From positions 29,855,160-29,919,159 of the forward strand of contig NC_134999.1 in the NCBI RefSeq assembly GCF_051020985.1: 64,000 bases of DNA, given 5' to 3'. The position numbers and the translations under genes are program-made. The notes under the pieces were generated by a model. It was not told where the DNA came from. It did not search any database and worked only from the letters and a program-made list of their open reading frames with translations. Positions 47,601 through 54,787 of this stretch are shown here, piece after piece; positions within the stretch are counted from its first letter, which is position 1; each line of letters opens with the position of its first letter. This DNA is from Nomia melanderi. Lineage: Eukaryota > Arthropoda > Insecta > Hymenoptera > Halictidae.

Positions 47601-49090
47601 TGGAAACCACTGAACCACACATCATACTTAATTACAATAAGAAATTAAACGTCTATATTTACAATTATTCTCAGTAAAACAAAAAAACTAAATAGGTTTC
47701 TACATTTCAGTTACTCACCCGAAGCAACCGGAGTTGTCGCGTTCAATCTCCTACTCCTACCCCTACGTGTATCTTGATCCTGCCCACGACCTTCAACGGA
47801 TCTCGCAGTGCTCTCAGGCACCCTAGATCTCCGCTCCCCTAGATTCCTATCCCCAGACGACTTCCGTTTAACTTCTTGCTCAGAAACCGTCGATGCACTG
47901 TTCACACTATTCTCGAAATTCCTATTCCTCAATCTAGACCTCGGCTCGCTCGCAGCGGCCTTCTTTCCTTCCGCAGCCCTCGAACGTTCTCTAGAAATCG
48001 CGTTCTTCTTCCAGCTAACGGTCTGCTCGCTGGTCTCCGTTGTGGCGTTGTCATTGAACTTGGAGGATCCTCTCCTTGAACTTCTACCGGTCGAATTAGA
48101 GTCGGAATTGTTAAATCGTCCTTGACCCTTCGATCTCTCTGATCCTCTTCTCGAGTTAACTCTAAGAGACTCCTTAGTGTCCGACCTTCTGCTGAACTCG
48201 GTCACCGACTGCCTCTGCGAGAAAGCTCCGACCGGCGTGGTGACATCAGTGCTAGGATTTTCAGTGCTCTCTACCGTCAAAGGAATGTCAACCCTGACAC
48301 TCTCGGATTCCGAGAGGACAGTGTCTTGATTTTTCCGACTGATCGCGTTGCTCTCTCTGTTGCTCACTTTCGATCTGCCTGACCTAGTGCCTCTTTCGAT
48401 CCTCTCTGTTGTTGATCGTCTTCCTCCAGATCTTTTCAACGAAACTGTCGTTGGATCGGCACCCTCAGAGTTTCTGTTGCTGTACCTTCTGGAGGTAGGT
48501 ATTTGAGTCTTGAAATCTCTTGATGTAAACGTCGTCTGGATCTTCCTTCCGGTTCTGGATCTCGAGGATTCAGTGGTAGCAGTGAAAACTGAAGGTTCGT
48601 TGCCGTCTAATGTTTCAGTGACTTCGTAAGTACTGAACGTTCTTGTGAACGTTTTCCTGGATAATTCTACCGGAGGATTCGATAGAACGTTCCTGTCGTC
48701 GTTTGGTCGCGTTCCGTCGTTACTGTCCGATGAGTATCTCTTCCCGTTTCTCCTGTTGATCGTCGGCTCTCCTTTCTTGATTTCGTCGATGTTTTTACCT
48801 AAGGGTGATCTTCTGGAGCTGTTCGTTATTTCACCCGCAGTGGAGATGTTTCTTTCCGATGTTTTCGTTGTTCTGAAATTCGAGCGTTTACTCGACTCGA
48901 ATTTCGTTTCCGTGTTGGAATGGTTTGTCCCTTCATCGCGCCTTTCGGTGAACTTCTTCGATTGCGTGGCCTTGTCCCTGGGGGATTTGGATCTTGAAAA
49001 TGGGAGGCTGGTGGATGCTTCTTCTGGAGATTTACTGTTGAACCTCAGTGCCCCACGATCCCTGACGTTAGGGGTTTTATAATCGTCGAC
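17624..49090 (-). CDS. giant Thr/Ser-rich mucin-like protein, 15 resolved exons (5' incomplete)
   Basis: Gene-level entry. Exons in transcript order are 49090-47719, 46962-46283, 45285-45229, 38523-37153 (or from 38686), 36467-36312, 32426-28239, 25857-25657, 25518-25438, 24782-24603, 24320-23841, 23274-23212, 21336-20541, 20045-19831, 19004-18699 and 17692-17624. Every junction is GT-AG and phase-compatible; most are phase 0, with phase 1 only at the 47719/46962 and 20541/20045 joins. The sum is 10,215 nt. The product has an Arg/Ser/Lys-rich N-terminal third, a Thr/Ser mucin core of about 1,400 residues, a short island with a duplicated motif, a poly-Thr stretch, and Leu/Ala-rich helical C-terminal modules. 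It has very few cysteines and many N-x-T/S sites. The composition fits a secreted, O-glycosylated matrix or lumen protein; that is inference. I recognise no named family. Exon 1 starts at an acceptor, so the true start is missing, unless translation begins at 38814. Confidence 0.75.
18699..19004 (-). CDS. exon 14 of mucin-like gene
   Basis: 306 nt (102 residues), acceptor gtcttgtaacag, donor GTAAGT, phase 0 at both ends. The first half is Thr/Ala/Pro-rich (SIGQSVTSAPAASPTTAST). The middle is Tyr/Phe-bearing (YPPPLFSSFSNYGTPVQS). The end is a helix (ALFGATRAFSQFLGAAIS) that continues into exon 15. Confidence 0.8.
19831..20045 (-). CDS. exon 13 of mucin-like gene: Leu/Ala-rich helical modules
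   Basis: 215 nt, acceptor atttcgttccag, donor GTGAGT. Two bases complete the split codon from exon 12 (G+AA, giving Glu), and the exon ends in phase 0. It contains EDDESFLRAILSGRALTT, then EINNAALLAALLKAQGIEPP and NNIREQLLLA. The first segment resembles EDDAKFLVALLRAVQ in exon 12, which suggests a duplicated short helical module. Confidence 0.85.
20541..21336 (-). CDS. exon 12 of mucin-like gene: Thr/Pro/Lys-rich
   Basis: 796 nt, acceptor acttcaaccgtag, donor G|GTAGGT leaving one base (phase 1). It encodes about 265 residues. The start is helical (ILSLALNGQGPSPTRAPKA). A Pro/Thr/Lys-rich linker follows, interrupted by a Gly/Leu hydrophobic patch (LGLGASLWQALFGGGLFGP). The end is FSPEDDAKFLVALLRAVQDG, an amphipathic segment echoed in exon 13. 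In-frame stops (GGT AGG TGA) just past the donor show that splicing is required. Confidence 0.85.
21824..22035. mobile_element. family A-like TTAA element, copy 4, in intron 11
   Basis: The left end is TGACACTAAAACTACC and the right end CCGGTAGTTCTAGTATTAA. About 212 bp, non-coding, within the intron between exons 11 and 12 of the mucin-like gene. It shows that these elements inserted into the transcription unit. Confidence 0.65.
23212..23274 (-). CDS. exon 11 of mucin-like gene: short helical exon
   Basis: 63 nt (21 residues): DKSKDTSPKTLTQVEQLLANK. The acceptor is gcagttgcag and the donor GTAAGC, phase 0 at both ends. Together with the start of exon 12 (ILSLALNGQGP) it would form one amphipathic helix, which supports the join. 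Confidence 0.75.
23841..24320 (-). CDS. exon 10 of mucin-like gene: poly-Thr domain
   Basis: 480 nt (160 residues), acceptor ctctatttcag, donor GTGAGT, phase 0 at both ends. It begins DDLADSNGPASPVNPFVEIF. It then contains a tract of about 70 residues that is almost pure Thr, broken by APM, MAP, S and PAP (plus-strand 24000-24180, GTT/GTC repeats). It ends in an Asn/Gln/Leu-rich segment (NLASNLLNLQNNLSPN) and FDDLAFLNSL. The codons ACA, ACT, ACG and ACC are mixed, so the tract is held at protein level rather than being a pure microsatellite. Confidence 0.85.
24385..24515. repeat. imperfect 35-bp tandem repeat in an intron
   Basis: AATATAG(A)GA(A)GTAATATAAATAATATTA units start at 24391, 24425, 24461 and 24495. 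They lie immediately upstream (in transcript sense) of exon 10. Confidence 0.7.
24603..24782 (-). CDS. exon 9 of mucin-like gene
   Basis: 180 nt (60 residues), acceptor atttatcttag, donor GTCAGT, phase 0. It contains SSSIVSFDNLLNSGQNGP and PPGFPWRDPLDQIFGITTS, a Pro/Gly-bearing non-repetitive segment. It lies between exons 8 and 10 with short introns, and its frame fits both neighbours. Confidence 0.75.
25438..25518 (-). CDS. exon 8 of mucin-like gene
   Basis: 81 nt (27 residues), acceptor tggtgtctttcag, donor GTAAGT, phase 0 at both ends. It reads DKFVNYWTDGAGNTNPRVV and then SVNINSVA. It is not low-complexity: the aromatic and hydrophobic content contrasts with the mucin exons, and it may be part of a small folded segment together with exon 9. 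Confidence 0.75.
25657..25857 (-). CDS. exon 7 of mucin-like gene
   Basis: 201 nt (67 residues), acceptor ttggtgtttag, donor GTAAGA, phase 0 at both ends. It begins SNTPLNTQMGTTSNAMS and ends in a charged stretch (IVQDRERDEATRTKEAGG, then QRSSVYIGQ). Composition is less Thr-rich than exon 6, and CpG density is clearly higher than in the flanking introns, which supports coding status. Confidence 0.8.
25858..28238 (-). other. intron between exons 6 and 7
   Basis: 2.4 kb, AT-rich, carrying a (TA)n tract. No extra exon seen. Confidence 0.6.
26545..26570. repeat. (TA)n microsatellite
   Basis: About 12 AT units in the intron between exons 6 and 7. Confidence 0.85.
28239..32426 (-). CDS. exon 6 of mucin-like gene: giant Thr/Ser mucin exon
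   Basis: 4,188 nt (1,396 residues), open throughout, after the acceptor ctgattctag. It opens with a non-repetitive segment (NSGSAPPIDVSSPGEPRYL, then TFYQALESVSIRNEQLQG). About 195 residues of a 13-residue tandem repeat follow (ESSSTTEQASTAT type, 31486-32070), then some 900 residues dominated by Thr, Ser, Val, Glu and Pro, typical of dense O-glycosylation. Near the end is a distinct island with two related motifs (YGIYPNKTIVRK and FGIFPDGKLVRK) and one pair of cysteines (VYCNQ...GPGCNNN). The donor is ATG|GTATCT (phase 0), which joins in frame to exon 7. It is a weak donor; read-through would instead stop at 28062. Confidence 0.9.
28519..28683 (-). repeat. duplicated GIYP/GIFP coding motif within exon 6
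   Basis: Two related peptides lie about 30 residues apart: YGIYPNKTIVRKRPEDNLID, then VIFGIFPDGKLVRKFPNGTI. The shared pattern is aromatic/Ile-x-G-(I/F)-(Y/F)-P-(N/D)-(K/G)-(T/K)-(I/L)-V-R-K. It is the least mucin-like part of the exon and probably a small structural or binding unit. Confidence 0.7.
31486..32070 (-). repeat. 39-bp coding minisatellite (13-residue repeat) in exon 6
   Basis: About 14-15 head-to-tail units of the ESSSTTEQASTAT type, with variants DLSS, ELSS, EQPS and TAG. The 39-bp period keeps the frame, so unit gain or loss leaves the reading frame intact. On the plus strand it creates an open antisense shadow rich in VEACSVVEDDS units. Confidence 0.9.
32427..36311 (-). other. 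intron between exons 5 and 6
   Basis: 3.9 kb, AT-rich, with a poly-T run at 34467-34478 and a 75-codon open frame at 34796-35023. No further exon of the host gene was recognised. Confidence 0.6.
34796..35023 (-). CDS. hypothetical small protein in an intron (75 aa)
   Basis: An ATG with a purine-rich context (aaaaaaATGG) opens MDDVANYGGKITWQKKVEAN and ends at a stop by 34796. It sits inside the intron between exons 5 and 6, on the same strand. Composition is protein-like (two Trp near the start, balanced charge) and GC is higher than the surrounding intron. I recognise no family. A strong donor-like GGAG|GTAAGA lies 25 nt into it, so it could instead be a first exon, or a decayed retrocopy. 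Weak call. Confidence 0.25.
   Translation of the reverse strand: MDDVANYGGKITWQKKVEANSESVWSFLCASKVYTTKISEEIEAVAPPSWTDHIGVIATTSGNLDSIDIDTNNLR
36312..36467 (-). CDS. exon 5 of mucin-like gene
   Basis: 156 nt (52 residues), between the acceptor atctcccaacag and a GTAAGA donor, phase 0 at both ends. It begins NSSPRITPNGSPPRFSARY, continues KGAELFVRKPSNVYQPT and ends in a Thr/Pro segment. The upstream hydrophobic stretch read through the intron is not coding in this model, although MNQLVFLLILVIHIFVIIS at about 36475-36533 happens to resemble a signal peptide. Confidence 0.75.
37153..38686 (-). CDS. exon 4 of mucin-like gene: Lys/Arg/Ser/Thr-rich
   Basis: The open frame runs across the whole interval. 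A strong internal acceptor (cgcccctttcag) puts the exon start at 38523 when it is joined to exon 3. The upstream part, 38524-38686, is used only with the 38814 start and reads DLENASSRRRRPRRDR and onward to LFERPFQ. The body is basic and low-complexity with recurring FRPR-type motifs (TFRPRYSK, EFRPRTATYRR). The last 90 residues or so are more ordinary (FIIGNGTLLEQLRSTVAPLL), with several N-x-T sites. It ends GCG|GTAATT, phase 0. The antisense open frames are composition shadows. Confidence 0.85.
38762..38814 (-). CDS. alternative first coding exon with signal peptide
   Basis: On the minus strand an ATG at 38814 opens MAAWIVSFLRFLRLLFF, then reaches a TAG. A donor (AT|GTAGGA) lies just before the TAG. 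A 75-nt intron ending ...GTGGTAAG (38687) restores the frame of the exon 4 reading frame, giving ...LLFFIFAS|DLENASSRRRRPRR. This is a good secretory signal: short basic/hydrophobic N-terminus, a hydrophobic core, and small residues before Asp. A furin-like RRRR/RPRR follows. The leader is CpG-rich, with a possible 5'UTR acceptor (aacctttcag, about 38860) upstream. The splice pair is my inference; the acceptor has a poor pyrimidine tract. With this start the protein is 2,773 residues. Confidence 0.45.
42772..42955. repeat. 51-bp tandem repeat, about 3.6 copies
   Basis: AAATTA(C/T)CGAGTATCTGT recurs at 42781, 42832, 42883 and 42934, exactly 51 bp apart. The period is a multiple of 3, so the plus strand stays open with a 17-residue repeat (LKIIEYLYTQSFL-type). 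It lies in the intron between exons 3 and 4. Confidence 0.85.
44130..44245. repeat. ACTATATTGTAATT degenerate tandem repeat
   Basis: A run of ATTACTATATT(G/A)(C/T)AATTACTATA units within the intron between exons 3 and 4. AT-rich simple sequence. Confidence 0.6.
45229..45285 (-). CDS. exon 3 of mucin-like gene: 19-residue microexon
   Basis: 57 nt, encoding KVTNTKTSAPKSTSRSPSE. The acceptor is atgatttcag and the donor is GTAAGA. It is phase 0 on both sides, so it could be skipped without a frame change. Composition (Lys/Ser/Thr) matches its neighbours. The next acceptor in phase is at 38524-38526 (CAG before GTGAAG), giving ...RSPSE-VKKSSTALF. The intron between is about 6.7 kb. Confidence 0.65.
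45790..46058. mobile_element. TTAA MITE, family C, copy 1, in intron 2
   Basis: The left end is TTAACCCTTTGCACTCGAG and the right end AAGTGCAAAAGGTTAA. 269 bp. It shares GAGGTGACTCTCAGTCAC with copy 2 and lies between exons 2 and 3 of the mucin-like gene. Confidence 0.75.
46283..46962 (-). CDS. exon 2 of mucin-like gene: Thr/Ser- and RGG-type
   Basis: 680 nt, between the acceptor cattccacag and a GTGAGT donor. It takes one base from exon 1 (G+TA, giving Val) and ends in phase 0, which confirms the exon 1-2 join. The first 60 or so residues are Thr/Ser-rich (TTSTDAEILTSTDRSTAST). They are followed by a Gly/Arg segment (GRNRGRGRGGNQGR), a more ordinary stretch containing FFNHGLGFRGRKP and NPGWTLRRRPGYSNN, and a Ser/Thr/Glu-rich tail ending DNYPPEFKARLSQL. 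That closing peptide is not low-complexity and may be a short conserved motif. I do not recognise it. Confidence 0.8.
47719..49090 (-). CDS. exon 1 (first visible) of mucin-like gene: Arg/Ser-rich
   Basis: An uninterrupted 1,372-nt open exon. It begins after the acceptor ttaaatttcag (residues VDDYKTPNVRDRG) and ends at a GTGAGT donor, leaving one base of a codon (phase 1). It encodes about 457 residues rich in Arg, Ser, Asn and Thr, with many SRR, RRGS and RSR clusters and a furin-type RSRR near the end (RRGRSRRLN). There are no membrane segments and no cysteines were seen. It has no methionine start and no signal peptide, so an upstream exon is needed. None was found between 49091 and 64000. 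The arginine-rich character is unusual for a mucin. It could belong to a separate gene if translation of the main product starts at 38814. Confidence 0.8.
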
Positions 49091-51364
49091 CTGAAATTTA
49101 ATGAATATATATGATTATTATATGGTAATAAGTATGTACGATTGTGTCTATGTGTAATATACACGTGAATGGTTGCCTAGAAAAGTGGCCTATGTTACAT
49201 TTCTTCAAAATTGAAAAATAAGAATGATAATTCAACACTTAAACAGTAATTTATTACTTATTACATATAGAATGTTGTTTTATAAATAATATCAGCGTTA
49301 ATTATTCATATTGGAAAATAATGTGACAACCACATAACATAAAGTCGACTGAAATTTGCAACCTAAGCCCTTCTAAACAACTGTTCACGTATTACACATT
49401 ACAGAATTATTATATAATAATATATACAATATAATTAAATATATTAATAATAATCTAAGTAGATTCTATGTATCTTTTGTATATCATGTATATATAATAC
49501 ACTTGCGTTCACGTGTATAAATAAATACCACATATTTTATAATAATTTAACAAGTGTTATTAGCGATAAACTGTTTGAATTTTATTTACGTTTGGTTTTC
49601 ACTGGAAATTTAGAGTGTGAACATATTTAATATAATTCTTGGTTAAGTTACAAAAAATTCTTGCGAAATTTTGAATGTCATGAAAATAAATCCTCTTGTT
49701 TTGCGCTCAAGTTCTTTTCAACAATGGATCAAATATTTTTGGATTTTATTTTGCATTTTTACTAGGTGATCCAATTAGTTTTTTAGACTGTGAGCAACGT
49801 CCAAGGCAATCCAGGGATTACATGTGACCTTTCGAAGAATTGCTTATAGGAAATTTTCGTTGCTACTGTTATCGAATTAATGAACGAAATTTTACAACAT
49901 TATATAATAAATGAGGGCAAGACTACTGATGTTTATGGTAGTTGATATTTATATAGACAAATGTAGGAACATAAATGTTAAATAATTATGATTAATAGTG
50001 TCAATAAATAGTTTCTTATATCTAAATATAATTGTATTTTGTACACATAATATAAGTAGTATTAACTTTTCAAGGTTTCAAGAAATATTTTAAAAAATTA
50101 CTAATATTATGAAAAAGACAATTATTATTCATTACTTGAAATTAAGAATAATTTATAAAATTTATAAAATACTTTCTCTTCCACTTGGTCCAATGCGATC
50201 AATCATTTTTTATAGTTGAATTATAATTTAAATGACTATATCACTGGTAGTATATGCGATCAACTTAAAAATTGCATATCTATATAATATCGTTTAAAAT
50301 AAATTTATTCCATGATAAAATATCTATTCTGAACGTTTTACTTTCGATTTCATTACTTCTTTCAAATTTATTCAAATGTATCCTTTTAAAATTCCTGCCA
50401 TATCACTTAAACTTTTTAAATGAACAGTGTGAAAGAAATGAACGAGTAATAATGATTAAAAAATTTTTTACTTAGATTTTTAACATAAAGTTTGTTTATT
50501 GCGATTGCATAATTTCATATAATCTTCTAATGTTAGTAAATTAATAATAAATTAATAGAATTATACATATACATATACATCCATCAATAGAATATACAAA
50601 ATTGTTGATTTTATAGAGTAACTTCGTATCGTTGTACCTTTTGTTACTTATTCCGTTTATCACTTGTATTTCATAAATTATACTTTCCAAAAATTTTCCA
50701 CTTACAACTCAGTTGTATTTAGTCGAAGTCGACATGTAGTCAACTTTCTCCCGTCATTATTTACGAAATAGTCGAGTATTTATAGGGAACTGTTGCAAAT
50801 ATTTTTCGAAATATTTTTATGAACGCTGCAGGTGGCAATGGCAGAAGAGAAATGACTATTGGTGCATGTAACAAAAGCTAGGAAACGAACTTCATCGGTA
50901 ATCGATACACGGTGGAAAGTGATAATAGTTTTACTAGCACGTGAACGGAAAAGGTGGGCGCAACGAACGATGGTATTTTCACAAGTAAAGAACAAAGTGA
51001 CAATATCTTCGATTTTCAATAGTTTTATAATATTTTCGTTTATCCTCTCGGCACATAGCCTTGTTGCATGCATTTCGAAAGAAATAATAGTTTAATCAAC
51101 TTATCTTTTTAAACACTATATATTTGTCTGCCTGTGGCTGGAATTAGGATTATCTCAATTTGACAACTATTTTGATTTCTTTTGATTAAATAAATTAAAA
51201 CGGATATATAGAGACAATAATAAAGTATTCATCAACTTCCTAATCCATAATAATTCCTTAGAAAAAGCAAAGAATTTAAAACTTATTCTATATTAAGTTT
51301 ACTGTAATGATTAACGATTGACAATACAGAAGTAATATTTCATTCATATTAGAAAACGTAAATG

Positions 51365-51564
51365 CAATTGAGACTTATCAAATTATATTTGTCAACTATG
51401 ATCGATACGCCTACATTCTAATTAATAATTTATTAAGAAAAAGAACAAGTAATTGATAATTAAAGAATAATATATAATTCGAATTCCAAATTAATATCCA
51501 TGCTCGTCAAACTCTGTTCGAAATCTTCACGAGTCTCACGCGTCATCGTAAGGCAAGGGGTTAA
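51365..51564. mobile_element. family B element, copy 4, left end eroded
   Basis: The right end is intact (CGTAAGGCAAGGGGTTAA). The left inverted repeat is gone, but ACTATGATCGATACG lies at the same spacing as in copy 5. About 200 bp. Confidence 0.55.
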
Positions 51565-52519
51565 TCGAAACTACGAGCTCTGGCGTGCCGGTTTAATTAA
51601 ATGCAAGGGGCACAACTTAAGATGCATCCGAACGCAACAATTCTCGTTACCTACTTCCATAATGCGACAGTAACGCGACGATTACTCGGATAAAGGGACC
51701 TGCATCAGCATTTCTGTTGCGCGAGAGCAATCAATATTCCTTTCGCAAGCGTCGTTATGAAGACATCCGACGCCGTCCTTTGAAAAACACCTGCGATATT
51801 ATTTGATGATCTTCGTTGGAGCATTAATTGAATGTAATTGGAGCAAGAACGAAGGGAATACGCGAAGAAAGTCGCGTCACGTAACAAGTTTGGCTACGCG
51901 CGCGAAATGATTGAATGATCGTTGCCAGTAACGTAGAAACGTTATTCGATTGGAATCGCGGACGATTCTGCAGAAATGAAATGAAGATTTCTAATGATCC
52001 GATGGATAATTATAACGTCAGTCAAACGGACTGAGGAAACAACCGTGCCCCGTATTTTTCGCAATGTTTGCAGGGAATCGGCACGCGAAATAGAGACGAT
52101 CGACTTTCCCTTGGTCAATATTCGAGTTTTTTTCCGAAGCAGATGAAAATCGTTCTATCGAAAAGTGATTACCAATTCAGGAAGGAATTAGAGGAATAGA
52201 TTCGTAAGTGAAGCCTCGAGCGGAATTATCGTGTCCGATACGTACGAAGACTTCGTGCCTTCTTTGAAATTGGCTCTTGCGCAATACGTTCCTGAATTGT
52301 GAAACGCGAAATGAGTGTCTAATAACTTTCTTTGAAGTTAACGCTGCAGATGTGGTCTTGATGAATAGTAATCTTCTGTTGGTAATAAAGGTTCGTTAGA
52401 TAAAATTGATGTTATTAGTCGTAATAAATGTGAACCGATCTTCGTTATTAATCGAGTTATTGTATATATCGATGTTTTTAAATTGTCTTACTATGTATCG
52501 GAATAATGTTGATTATTAT

Positions 52520-52762
52520 TTAACCCTCTGCACTCGAGAGACGACTCTCGGTCACCACTAGATTTGGTATAGCAAAATTATTGTCTTATATGTAATATTA
52601 TACTCTATATAATATATCAATATGTGAAATATTCAAATAAAGTAGCTTTGTTTCTAAACTTATTTACGTTTTCTTATTTGTTAGTTTTAAAGAATATTGT
52701 TTATATCTCATTGAAAAATGTTGCATATTTCTAGGGAAGAACTTTCGTGTGCAAAGGGTTAA
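52520..52762. mobile_element. TTAA MITE, family C, copy 2
   Basis: The ends are TTAACCCTCTGCACTCGAG and CGTGTGCAAAGGGTTAA, 243 bp. The interior is clearly related to copy 1 (ACGACTCTCGGTCACCACT; TATTTCTAGGGAAGAACTT against CATCTAGCGAAATACTT). Confidence 0.75.
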
Positions 52763-54304
52763 TATTGTAGTGAAGGTGGTTTCAATTTTGTTACATAATA
52801 GGTGCACAATATGGTAAACATTTTTCTATCTTGTAGTTATAATAAATATTATATGCGTCTCATAGGAAATATATTAATAAAATTCAATAAACTTTTGGAA
52901 GAATTCTCATAAACGACATATTTCAATTCTATATGATTTTTAAGAATTTTAAATTCACAAGTAATGATTAGTATATTTAAGAAAGTAAAAGTTGTTAATA
53001 GAAAACGTGTTACAATGAAAGCAACAGGATCATGTACATCAGAATTAGAGTTATAAACTAACACAATGACTGGCATCAATCAATCGCGTGCTTATCATAC
53101 CTTACGAAGCAAGAAAAGAATACTAATTAACCACTCATTTGCATAATTCACTATTAGCTCGAGTGAACATGAAAGACTCGATGGATCGATTTGCCGGTCA
53201 GTTATCATCCACGATAATTGAGAAGAGAATATTCCACCATTAAAGCGGACAACCGATACTCATCTTAAATTATGTATACCCCTTCCGTGTCTAACAACAA
53301 TAAACCGTACCCCAGAAAATTCATGATTTAGTCGTTCAATATCTTCGACTCCGTCGAATCACGAGCAGATCAATGAATACATTTGCAGGAAAAGAATGTA
53401 CCGACCAACTTGTGTTATTAGCAGTTAATTATTATTTCTGGACAATTTCGACTTAGCAATTAATACGTGTACAGTAAGAAGACTTACTATAATTATTAAA
53501 AAAATAAGGAAAGGTACTTTGTATTTTCGTTGTTCTATTCATACTTATAACAAACTTTTTGCTTGTTCTAACAACATTTTGTGAGTCGCAGATATTTGAA
53601 GGGTAATTTTCCTAATTTCCCAAAAATTATAGTGATGTGGAAACTATCTGAATACTTTACTGTTTCAATGATGAAGTTTCGTTTCTCCTGGAATTATAAA
53701 TTGTATTTTATACGATAAAGGAAACGGAAATTGAGATCTTGATTTTTAAAGCAACAAGTTTGACGAATTAATTAAAAGACAGATTGCATGAACGAAAAGT
53801 CATTGAAATATGGAAGATACTACTGTTTCAGACAGAAGGAAACTTTCACGGAATAAGGAGCTGACTGTATGTTGATTATATCCTTTCTGAGTAGTTGAAC
53901 ATAATTTTCCGGATAGTGACGGTCACTACAATTTTCCAGCACGTTGCCAATGTTACCAAGAACTGCCACTGAAACACTATTACCTCTATTCTTTCAATTA
54001 CCTTCACTTTGTACAATAAATTGCAAAGGAATTTCAAAAATTTGTATATTTATCTCGATATTGAAATATATTCTTATAATTGTTACTTCCTTCCTACATT
54101 AAAAAAGTCGTAATTTATAAATCATCTTACATCGAAAAATGTAGAGTCAGTTTTTCTGGTCGTCACCAGTTTTTGAATTGAATTCATTCTTTGGTCGTTT
54201 TATGTATATAGTTACTTATTAATTTATTAACACAAATTAGAGAAATCATTGTTGCCTGAGAAGATAACCTATCACATTCATAAGTGAACCTATAGTACCA
54301 TTAT

Positions 54305-54495
54305 TAACACTAGAACTTTTTGTTCCGCAATTATTGATATTTTCAAAGCATTAAATATTCGAAATCATTTGGAAAATAAATAGTTTCACTTGAATACTAT
54401 GATGAATATCTGAAGAAACCGAGAAAAATCGATTGTTACCATTTTCATAACGATTACATATCAATCGTATCAAATGCTTGGTAGTTCTAGGGTTA
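54305..54495. mobile_element. TTAA-flanked MITE, family A, copy 5
   Basis: The left end is TTAACACTAGAACTT. The right end is GGTAGTTCTAGGGTTAA, whose complement reads TTAA-CCCTAGAACTACC. The CCCTAGAA start after TTAA is close to the classic piggyBac terminus. It is similar to copies 1 and 2 throughout. About 190 bp. Confidence 0.75.
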
Positions 54496-54787
54496 AAAGC
54501 ATTATAAGATATTCCAGCAACCACTCTTTGAAAAACAGCAGCATATTTTGTATCTTCTTAAAACTGTTTAACAGTTTGCCAAGTAAACGCTTATCAAAAC
54601 TTCTAAGCAATCGGAGTAGTTCCATCAATAAAGCAGAATCTAAAAAGTCAAAATTCTTCATAACGATTACTCTATCTTCCTTATATCTCACACATCCAAC
54701 AAAATTCAGTTTGTTTACGATGTCAGCAAGGAAATGAACGTATAACGCCTCGTCGGCAATATAGTTTCTCAGTAACATGGCCGACAA
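54470..54787 (-). other. Leu-rich open frame, possible gene fragment
   Basis: About 105 codons, open from a non-ATG start (LSAMLLRNYIADEALYVHFL) through DFLDSALLMELLRLLRSFDK. An acceptor-like tttttcag lies 45 nt upstream. The final codons run into the end of a TTAA inverted-repeat element (54305-54495), so the 3' end is not native. It could be a decayed gene fragment or chance. No family is recognised. Confidence 0.15.
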
